This document shows positions 5,544 to 10,230 of a stretch of DNA of 10,230 nt, one piece after another. The stretch comes from an uncultured Bacilli bacterium (GTDB lineage Bacteria > Bacillota_I > Bacilli_A > RF39 > UBA660). The position numbers and the translations under genes were made by a program. Below the pieces are notes generated by a model that worked only from the letters and a program-made list of their open reading frames with translations, ran no database searches and was not told where the DNA came from. The stretch lies in assembly GCA_934086355.1 (NCBI GenBank), contig CAKOID010000028.1, positions 1-10,230 of the forward strand, given 5' to 3'. Numbering within the stretch: the stretch's first letter is position 1; the number at the start of each line of letters is the position of its first letter.

Positions 5544-5974
5544 AAAAACACCACCTTTAAAATAGTAAATATAAATGCACTAACAATACCATACAATATT
5601 ACACTTCCTGCTAGTTTAAAAAAATTTGCTCCTAACCCTGTTACTAATCCATCTTTTTTATAATCTAGTGCACTACTTTGTATAGAATGGGCAAATCCCG
5701 TTATTGGTATTATAAGACCTGCTTTAAACTTTATAACTAATTTATCAAAATCATAAAAAGATGTCATAAAACAAGCACCTAAAATTAATATAAATATTAC
5801 CATTGAAACTGCATCTACATCTTTAAAATGATAATAATTTACTAAAAGTGCTCTTATAACTTCTGATGCTGCACCCATAATTCCACCTGATAAAAATGCA
5901 AGTATATTGTGTGTCATTCTTCTTGGTTTTGGTGTAGTATTACGTACTAATTCTTGATACTCTCGCTTTTCCAT
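5531..5974 (-). CDS. spoVAC: Stage V sporulation protein AC (SpoVAC)
   Basis: A 147-aa integral membrane protein of the SpoVA dipicolinic-acid channel; in B. subtilis SpoVAC behaves as a mechanosensitive channel. A basic N-terminal tail (TPKPRR) is followed by four hydrophobic segments (about 22-45, 56-73, 85-100 and 118-147). The family loop GLIIPITGFAHSIQSSALDYKKDGLVTGLGANFF is present at about 86-119. It is the first gene of a three-gene spoVA operon. SpoVAA and SpoVAB of B. subtilis, which would precede it, are absent. The start has GGAGG 7 bases upstream. It is preceded by a sigma-G-like promoter and a ribosome-site-masking hairpin. Confidence 0.95.
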   Translation of the reverse strand: MEKREYQELVRNTTPKPRRMTHNILAFLSGGIMGAASEVIRALLVNYYHFKDVDAVSMVIFILILGACFMTSFYDFDKLVIKFKAGLIIPITGFAHSIQSSALDYKKDGLVTGLGANFFKLAGSVILYGIVSAFIFTILKVVFLWLV

Positions 5975-5976
5975 AT

Positions 5977-6007
5977 AAAAACCTCCACTTATATTATGGA
6001 AGTTTTT
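5977..6007 (-). promoter_or_regulatory. Hairpin masking the spoVAC ribosome site / terminator after sigF
   Basis: On the minus strand AACTTCCA (6004-5997) pairs with TGGAGGTT (5987-5980), 8 bp with one G-U, loop of 9. The stem can grow to about 11 bp with flanking A/T and is followed by U-rich sequence. The 3' arm contains the whole GGAGG of spoVAC. A transcript coming through from sigF would either stop here or carry a closed ribosome site. Confidence 0.65.
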
Positions 6008-6020
6008 TTATACTTTATGC
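5992..6020 (-). promoter_or_regulatory. Sigma-G-like promoter of the spoVA operon
   Basis: Minus strand GCATA (6020-6016), 17 bases, CATAATA (5998-5992). This fits the B. subtilis sigma-G pattern (GHATR, 17-18, CATNHTA) at every position, and spoVA is a sigma-G operon in B. subtilis. The -35 overlaps the sigF stop codon. The start would fall near 5985, at the edge of the ribosome site, giving a leader of only about 10-12 bases. Confidence 0.6.
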
Positions 6021-6680
6021 ATTTATATATTCTTTGATTTTTCTTTTAGAACTTGTTTCTAATCTAGAAACTTTAACTTGATTAATTCCCATCATATCTG
6101 CAATCTCTTGTTGAGTATAATCATAATAATATCTATAATTGATAACTTTATATTCATCTTCATTTAAACATTCTAGTGAGTCTCTAACTAAAATTTTAGT
6201 ATCATAGTCAACTGATTTACCAAGAAAAGTATAAAGGTTACTCTCATTATCTAAATCAGTTATACTATCTAACGAAGTTGTAGTACTAGGTACTTTTAAG
6301 ATACTATTTATGGTATTTAAATCAATTTCTAAAAATCTACTCAATTCATTTATTGATGGTTCTCTGTTAAATTTTTGAGTTAATATATTTCTTGCATTTT
6401 CTATTTGTTTACGTAAACTTATATAATTTTTAGATATTTTAATGTTTCTATCATTTTTAGCAAATTCATACATTTCTCCAAAGATAGATAAATAAGCATA
6501 AGTACTAAATTTTGTATTAGAATCTTTATTATAATTATCTAATGCTTTTAATGCTCCAATGTATCCTGCTTGATATAAATCATGTTTGTCAACATTGTAG
6601 AAATTTTTCTTGTTTGCAATAGACATTATAAGTTTTTTTAAATCTTCTAATTCTATGACATCTAGTATATTTTGTTTCAT
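6015..6680 (-). CDS. sigF: Forespore RNA polymerase sigma factor SigF
   Basis: A sigma-70 family group 3 factor, 221 aa. Region 2 is HDLYQAGYIGALKALDNYN then KFSTYAYLSIFGEMYEF and IKISKNYISLRKQ, which matches the SigF/SigG/SigB type. Region 3 is EPSINELSRFLEIDLNTI. Region 4 is DYTQQEIADMMGINQVKVSRLE, close to the GISQVQVSRLE of SigF. Next to a SpoIIAA-like gene and before spoVA it is best called SigF, though SigG cannot be wholly excluded from sequence alone. I start at ATG 6680: AGGTGA overlaps the spoIIAA stop 6 bases upstream. The frame also has a GTG at 6689 without a usable ribosome site. Region 2.1 at the N-terminus looks short. Confidence 0.88.
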   Translation of the reverse strand: MKQNILDVIELEDLKKLIMSIANKKNFYNVDKHDLYQAGYIGALKALDNYNKDSNTKFSTYAYLSIFGEMYEFAKNDRNIKISKNYISLRKQIENARNILTQKFNREPSINELSRFLEIDLNTINSILKVPSTTTSLDSITDLDNESNLYTFLGKSVDYDTKILVRDSLECLNEDEYKVINYRYYYDYTQQEIADMMGINQVKVSRLETSSKRKIKEYINA

Positions 6681-6689
6681 TTTTTTCAC

Positions 6690-7016
6690 CTAAATTTGTA
6701 ATATTTTAAGTGCACTTAATTCATTATTTGTTTCTTTAAAGTATAATAATTTAAAATTATTATTGACTACAAGCACTTTACCATTATTACATAATATTTC
6801 ATTATATATATCTAATAAAGTACTTTTACCCGTTTCGTCAATACTTTTTAATTCTAAAAAATTATAAACTAAATTTTTTATTCCATAATTTTTTATCATG
6901 GGTATTAATGTATTTTTTAATTTGTTAGAAGTATTTATATTTAAGGTACCTATAGGTCTAACAAATAAAATTCCATTAACAAATTCCATATTTATATTTA
7001 ACAAAATAACCATCAT
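6690..7016 (-). CDS. spoIIAA: SpoIIAA-like STAS protein (anti-anti-sigma factor) with altered phosphosite
   Basis: A STAS-domain protein, about 105 aa. In B. subtilis SpoIIAA frees SigF by binding the anti-sigma factor SpoIIAB, which inactivates it by phosphorylating Ser58 in DSSG. Here the strand-helix order and the motif region KSIDETGKSTLLDIYNEI align well, but the site reads D-E-T-G (Asp60-Glu61-Thr62-Gly63), with Glu where the phospho-acceptor should be. The spoIIAB gene that normally follows is missing; sigF begins 9 bases on. The start is uncertain: two ATG codons (7016, 7013) sit too close to AAGGATG, and a TTG at 7004 aligns better with the B. subtilis start. Confidence 0.8.
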   Translation of the reverse strand: MMVILLNINMEFVNGILFVRPIGTLNINTSNKLKNTLIPMIKNYGIKNLVYNFLELKSIDETGKSTLLDIYNEILCNNGKVLVVNNNFKLLYFKETNNELSALKILQI

Positions 7017-7053
7017 CCTTAATATAAAATATTTTTTTAATTATTTAAATAGA

Positions 7054-7062
7054 TTCGACAAA
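7054..7062 (-). promoter_or_regulatory. Spo0A box upstream of spoIIAA-sigF
   Basis: Minus strand TTTGTCGAA matches the Spo0A-box consensus (TTTGTCRAA, core TGTCGAA) at all nine positions. It lies 38 bases before the first spoIIAA ATG and after the upstream terminator, where the B. subtilis spoIIA operon is likewise activated by Spo0A~P with sigma-H. The GAAT in the box could serve as part of a sigma-H -10, with AAAAGAAAT (7080-7072) as a one-mismatch -35, but the spacing is one base short of the usual 11-12. No good sigma-A -10 is seen. Confidence 0.7.
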
Positions 7063-7078
7063 ACTTCTAATTTCTTTT

Positions 7079-7102
7079 AAAAAAACTGTGTTAAACAGTT
7101 TT
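7079..7102 (-). terminator. Terminator after the 59-aa membrane protein
   Basis: Minus strand AAAACTGT (7102-7095) pairs with ACAGTTTT (7089-7082), 5-base loop, followed by more T. It overlaps the stop codon and separates the spoVS unit from spoIIAA-sigF. Confidence 0.85.
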
Positions 7103-7280
7103 ATTCTTCATCATCTATTTCTGTATTTTCATAAGTTGTTTCTTCTTTTTCACTTTCATCACATTTAAATTCTATTTCGTAATATGCATCTTTTATAGCT
7201 ATTTTAATTATGTAATATAATAAATATGATATTAGTGCTACTAGAGCAATATAGAATATTCCTATTAGAACGTTTATCAT
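7101..7280 (-). CDS. 59-aa single-helix membrane protein coupled to spoVS
   Basis: A small protein I do not recognise. Residues 2-26 are one hydrophobic helix (starts MINVLIGIFYIALVALISY). Residues 27-35 are mixed, with two Lys, and the tail 36-59 is strongly acidic (ends ENTEIDDEE). By the positive-inside trend the charged tail could be on either side. Its ATG overlaps the spoVS stop as ATGA (7280-7277), the classic arrangement for translational coupling, and it has its own terminator right at its stop. So it should be made with SpoVS, in fixed proportion. Codon use resembles its neighbours. A role in sporulation is inferred from position only. Confidence 0.75.
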   Translation of the reverse strand: MINVLIGIFYIALVALISYLLYYIIKIAIKDAYYEIEFKCDESEKEETTYENTEIDDEE

Positions 7281-7537
7281 ATAGATTCAACAACTAATTT
7301 TATAGCTGTTTTTTCCTCCCCTTCTATTAGAATGTCTGAAAATGCTGGTATTACTACTAAATTTTCTCCAGATGGTGCTAAAAATCCTCTTGCAATACAT
7401 ACTGCTTTAATTGCTTGATTAAGACTTCCTGCACCTATAGTTTGTATTTCTACACTACCTTGTTCTCTAAATACATTTGCAATCGCACCTGCTACTTTGC
7501 TAGGATTTGATTTTGATGAAACTTTTAAAATTTCCAT
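7277..7537 (-). CDS. spoVS: Stage V sporulation protein S
   Basis: A small Alba-like protein, 86 aa, the same length as B. subtilis SpoVS. Nearly every part is conserved: MEILKVSSKSNPSKVAGAIA at the start, then QTIGAGSLNQAIKAVCIARG, then FLAPSGENLVVIPAFSDI and EGEEKTAIKLVVE at the end. In B. subtilis loss of SpoVS blocks spore coat and core formation; its molecular action is unclear. I start at ATG 7537, which matches the family start and has AGGAG 10 bases upstream; a GTG 9 bases earlier is too near the ribosome site. No promoter is visible in the 28 bases after the spoIVB terminator, so it may depend on read-through from spoIVB. Confidence 0.96.
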   Translation of the reverse strand: MEILKVSSKSNPSKVAGAIANVFREQGSVEIQTIGAGSLNQAIKAVCIARGFLAPSGENLVVIPAFSDILIEGEEKTAIKLVVESI

Positions 7538-7565
7538 TATTTTCACGCTCCTAATTAAATATATT

Positions 7566-7603
7566 AAAAAAAGTCACAAAAATGATATTTTTTTATGACT
7601 TTT
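7566..7603 (-). terminator. Terminator between spoIVB and spoVS
   Basis: Minus strand AAAAGTCA (7603-7596) pairs with TGACTTTT (7576-7569), extended by a T-G and A/T pairs to about 14 bp, loop of 7, followed by TTT. It overlaps the spoIVB stop. The T tail is short, so partial read-through to spoVS is possible. Confidence 0.75.
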
Positions 7604-8561
7604 CTCCTTCTTCTAACATTGTTGTAATAAATATACCATATCCAGCTACTGGATTAGATACTATAACGTGAGTTACTGCTCCAAATATTTTATTATTTTG
7701 TATTATTGGACTACCACTCATTCCTTGTACTATACCTCCAGTACTATTTAATAATCTTGCATCAGTTACTTCAAAAGATATATTTTTTATTTTACTATTT
7801 AAATTTATTTTTGTTATGTTTATTTTAAATTCTTCTTTTTTTTCTCCATTAATTACTGTATATATTGTTGCTTCACCTAGTGTAAGTTCTTCTTTCTTAC
7901 CTACTTCCATTGTTTTTCTTTCATCTATATTTTTTGTATAATTTCCGTAAATACCTGATATTGTATTTTTTTCTATATTACCATATTTGTTATTTGAATA
8001 AAATTTTGCGTTTTTTGTTCCTGCATTTCCTACACTACTTCTATCTATACTAGTTACTAAACTTTCAAATATAGTACCAGTTTTAACTTCTACATGTCTC
8101 AAACTGTTTCCTTCAATTATTTCATGACCTAATGCACCAAATATTTTTGTTGTTGGATCTATGTAGGTTAGTGTTCCTATTCCGCTTATACTATCTTTGA
8201 CATATAGTCCAGTTTTATAAACCCCATTTTCGTTTATGAGAGTGAAATCTATATCAATTTCTTTTTTATTACGATTTACAGTCATTAATATTTTATTATC
8301 TTTTACATTATTTTCTATATTTTCTATCATATCGTTTACTGTGTAAACATTATTATTATTAATTTTTGTAATTACATCTCCTACTTTTAAATCATTTATA
8401 TTATATTTATTATTTATTTTGTAAAATCCTATTACAATAATACCATCATTTTTTACTTCAATACCTATGTTATCTCCACCTGGTATTATGTAGTTTGAAT
8501 ATGCAAATACATTTAATGGAAACAACATTATTAAAAGTATTATAATTAATTTTTTCTTCAT
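7593..8561 (-). CDS. spoIVB: SpoIVB signalling serine protease (S55 family)
   Basis: Secreted from the forespore, SpoIVB cuts the SpoIVFA regulator and so triggers pro-sigma-K processing in the mother cell. 322 aa, shorter than B. subtilis SpoIVB (about 426). Residues 1-20 form a signal anchor. A PDZ domain spans about 30-100 (INDLKVGDVITKINNNNVYT). The S55 domain has GIGTLTYIDPTTKIFGALGH with His146, EVTDARLL with Asp267 and GIVQGMSGSPII with Ser282, so the catalytic set is complete. GGTGGT precedes the ATG. It is downstream of a promoter with a terminated RNA (8619-8746); I see no clear sigma-F or sigma-G promoter directly before it. Confidence 0.95.
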   Translation of the reverse strand: MKKKLIIILLIMLFPLNVFAYSNYIIPGGDNIGIEVKNDGIIVIGFYKINNKYNINDLKVGDVITKINNNNVYTVNDMIENIENNVKDNKILMTVNRNKKEIDIDFTLINENGVYKTGLYVKDSISGIGTLTYIDPTTKIFGALGHEIIEGNSLRHVEVKTGTIFESLVTSIDRSSVGNAGTKNAKFYSNNKYGNIEKNTISGIYGNYTKNIDERKTMEVGKKEELTLGEATIYTVINGEKKEEFKINITKINLNSKIKNISFEVTDARLLNSTGGIVQGMSGSPIIQNNKIFGAVTHVIVSNPVAGYGIFITTMLEEGEKS

Positions 8562-8618
8562 TTTACCACCATTATTATTGTATACGTTTATATCTTTTTT
8601 AGTTAGGAAATTAATGGC

Positions 8619-8657
8619 AAAAAAAATAGAATAACTTTTAATACCGGTTATTCTATT
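8619..8657 (-). terminator. Strong terminator of the structured RNA
   Basis: Minus strand AATAGAATAAC (8657-8647) pairs with GTTATTCTATT (8635-8625), a perfect 11-bp stem with an 11-base loop, followed by eight T (8626-8619). Confidence 0.88.
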
Positions 8658-8713
8658 ATCACGAATTAGTGCTATACTAATCCAGCCCCTAGCAAAATTA
8701 TTACCTTTGCTAG
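8619..8713 (-). ncRNA. Candidate structured RNA (about 95 nt): small RNA or attenuating leader of spoIVB
   Basis: Minus strand. Promoter at 8746-8718, start near 8711. The RNA would have a 5' hairpin CTAGCAAA (8713-8706) with TTTGCTAG (8696-8689), a G-rich single strand GGGGCTGG, a second hairpin ATTAGT/ACTAAT (8681-8665) and a terminator. There is no reading frame in it. No antiterminator that competes with the terminator is obvious, which favours a free small RNA, but spoIVB lies 58 bases after the terminator and could be read by escape. I do not match it to a known riboswitch or sRNA family. Confidence 0.5.
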
Positions 8714-8717
8714 TATA

Positions 8718-8746
8718 AATATATTACTTTACATTGTACTTTTCAA
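8718..8746 (-). promoter_or_regulatory. Sigma-A promoter of the structured RNA
   Basis: Minus strand TTGAAA (8746-8741), 17 bases, TATATT (8723-8718): five of six bases match the housekeeping consensus in each hexamer. It is the best promoter in the 251-bp gap between spoIVB and the surface protein. Confidence 0.75.
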
Positions 8747-8781
8747 GAGTTTTATATATCCTTTACATTTTAATTTACATT
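8728..8781. repeat. Three copies of TTTACATT around the promoter
   Basis: TTTACATT at 8728-8735 (inside the promoter spacer), 8762-8769 and 8774-8781 (upstream of it), all in one orientation. The start-to-start distances are 34 and 12 bp. They could be sites for a regulator of the structured RNA, but the AT-rich background makes chance copies possible. Confidence 0.35.
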
Positions 8782-8812
8782 TTTGAAATACCAAATTCAA
8801 TATTATAGTTAC

Positions 8813-10230
8813 TTAATTAACTAAGTATGGATTATTTTTGGTACCGTCTCCTGTAGTAACAGTAAGAGTATTTTTCAATGTAATCATTGGTCTTACTAAT
8901 AATTCAAGATAATACGAATCGTTCATAGAAAAATCGCCAAATTGATATTTATTGGTGTTTTCTTCACTGTTTAAAATGCTATTATGATAAGGATGTAAAT
9001 CTATCATTCCATCAGAATTGGATAATATATAATCACCTTTTGCATTTTCTAACAAATAATTTTCTGTTCGATTTGTATTATTTTTATATCCTACGCTATA
9101 ACCAGAAAAAATTGCTTCATCTGTTGATAATGTATAGTATTTACTTTCTTTAGCATATTTATCACAAACAAAACTGTATTGATTTTTCATGAACATTCTA
9201 TAACCAGTTTTATTTATATTTGCTTCATTAAAGGCACCATATTCTTTTAAGTAAAAGAATTGTTTTGCTATTGCTGAATTATCTTTATCATCTTCTGATA
9301 CATTATTGGTATAATAACTTTCGTCTGAAACGCACATTTTAGTTTCTTTTAATAAAGTTTTATTTTCTTCGCCAAAACCATCATATGCTACTGTTTCTGG
9401 ACTGGTTGTTCCCTCCCAAAATGTTAATGATCCACCGTTTCCAAACGTATTAATTATTGTTTTTAAAGTTGGAGCTTTAATTTGAGAATTATTGTTAATT
9501 GCGTCGTAGTCAAATATATTATTAGTACCTGAATATCCAATAATTTGAAGTATATCATTATCTTCATCTATTTTTGTAATAAACGCACTTTTTGTATCTT
9601 CATCGGTTATTAAATTACATGATTTTTGAGCTGATAATATTAATCTTACGCTTCCATCTCCTTCTATTCTTACTATTCTCCAACATTTGTCATCGAATTC
9701 AATGTAATTATTTTTTACATTTCCTCTAAAATAATAACTTATTCCTTCATTATCACTAGTAACACTTAAAGTATTCTCTAAATTTCTATATTTTGATGTT
9801 CTTTTTAAATTATTATAATATATTGTTGTAGCATCAGTTGTGTCTAATACTTTATTTATTCCATATTTTCCTACTGCAATACGAAAGATTGAATCTAATG
9901 GACTAGATTCTGTAGAACCTTCTGTTGACACTAAATATTTACCTTTTAGTTCCTCATAGCCTGTACTGTATAGTACTGATTTTAATGCACTTCCATCTTT
10001 ATTATAAATTTTTACCTTTCCTTCTAATTCGTCAAACTCATATGAATCTCCATATGTATAATAATTTGTTGTAGTTGCTGCTACAGATTTATCAGTTCCT
10101 GCATCTAATTCATAATATCTTTGAGTGCTACTTTCTATCCCAGGTATTGTTATTGGTTTTCCTCTTAATACAGCTACACCATTTTCTTCATCGCTAGTTT
10201 TTGATATCATAGCATTATTTATTATAGTTC
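8813..10230 (-). CDS. Large, probably extracellular protein, C-terminal part (5' end beyond the window)
   Basis: The frame is open through the right edge (six more codons upstream of the ATG at 10210), so only the last 470 or so residues are seen and the true start is outside. It is rich in Asn, Thr, Ser, Tyr and acidic residues, has only four Cys, spaced as possible disulfide pairs (CWRIVR, SCNL, MCVS, FVCDK), and has no membrane helix. These traits suggest export. The segment FDDKCWRIVRIEGDGSVRLI and the closing RPMITLKNTLTV followed by GDGTKNNPYLV resemble, from memory, repeating parts of large surface or pilin-like proteins of uncultured gut Firmicutes. A prepilin-type N-terminus cannot be tested here. 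No known enzymatic motif is seen. Confidence 0.65.
   Translation of the reverse strand, partial: TIINNAMISKTSDEENGVAVLRGKPITIPGIESSTQRYYELDAGTDKSVAATTTNYYTYGDSYEFDELEGKVKIYNKDGSALKSVLYSTGYEELKGKYLVSTEGSTESSPLDSIFRIAVGKYGINKVLDTTDATTIYYNNLKRTSKYRNLENTLSVTSDNEGISYYFRGNVKNNYIEFDDKCWRIVRIEGDGSVRLILSAQKSCNLITDEDTKSAFITKIDEDNDILQIIGYSGTNNIFDYDAINNNSQIKAPTLKTIINTFGNGGSLTFWEGTTSPETVAYDGFGEENKTLLKETKMCVSDESYYTNNVSEDDKDNSAIAKQFFYLKEYGAFNEANINKTGYRMFMKNQYSFVCDKYAKESKYYTLSTDEAIFSGYSVGYKNNTNRTENYLLENAKGDYILSNSDGMIDLHPYHNSILNSEENTNKYQFGDFSMNDSYYLELLVRPMITLKNTLTVTTGDGTKNNPYLVN

Noticed and set aside
6898..7080. Plus-strand 60-aa frame
   Set aside because: It is antisense to spoIIAA and its promoter, with no ribosome site.
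7593..8561. Use of the Mycoplasma genetic code (TGA as Trp)
   Set aside because: All genes read through with TGG for Trp, and TGA ends spoVS at the exact family length with the ATGA overlap.
8562..8616. Sigma-F promoter directly before spoIVB (GTATA with GGTAAAATG)
   Set aside because: The spacing is 13 instead of about 15, and the -10-like part is the ribosome site and start codon themselves.
1..10230. CRISPR arrays, insertion sequences, rRNA
   Set aside because: I found no regularly spaced repeats, transposase motifs or rRNA sequence anywhere in the window.

Overview
The window suggests a very AT-rich, spore-forming low-GC Firmicute (Bacilli/Mycoplasmatota-like, perhaps an uncultured gut lineage). 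The evidence is a dense set of endospore genes (spoIVB, spoVS, spoIIAA, sigF, spoVAC, spoVAD, spoVAE), strong AGGAGG-type ribosome sites, RNase HIII, and a rnhC/cvpA/trx neighbourhood that looks like a stripped-down version of the Bacilli order. TGA works as a stop: SpoVS ends at TGA at exactly the usual family length, so this is not the Mycoplasma code.

Layout. (1) 1-1660 is accessory in character: a GC-richer left edge with a possible gene start running off the window, a two-helix membrane/coiled-coil protein, a small XRE repressor-like protein, a helical 87-aa protein, and a divergently transcribed unusual HTH protein. (2) 1693-3735 holds housekeeping genes: rnhC (minus), divergent from a cvpA-thioredoxin pair (plus). 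(3) 3736-4235 is RNA-rich: a tRNA-Arg(UCU) whose promoter lies inside the preceding terminator, then about 350 bp without a convincing gene but with a strong promoter, hairpins and terminators consistent with a small RNA. (4) 4236-8561 is a sporulation cluster entirely on the minus strand, transcribed from high to low coordinates: spoIVB, spoVS, a 59-aa membrane protein overlapping spoVS by ATGA, then spoIIAA-sigF behind a perfect Spo0A box, then spoVAC-spoVAD-spoVAE behind a sigma-G-like promoter. (5) 8562-8812 carries a promoter plus a terminated, structured RNA (sRNA or leader) upstream of spoIVB. (6) From 8813 to the right edge is the C-terminal part of a large, probably extracellular protein.

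How the genes work together. Spo0A would switch on spoIIAA-sigF for the forespore programme. SpoIVB is the signalling protease acting between forespore and mother cell. SpoVS modulates sporulation progress. SpoVAC/D/E take up dipicolinic acid in the late forespore.

Three points deserve attention. The anti-sigma factor/kinase gene spoIIAB is missing from between spoIIAA and sigF, and the SpoIIAA phospho-acceptor serine appears to be Glu. A hairpin covers the spoVAC ribosome site in any read-through transcript, while the sigma-G-like promoter would start a transcript lacking the blocking arm. Finally, two small-RNA-like transcription units sit at the borders of the sporulation cluster.
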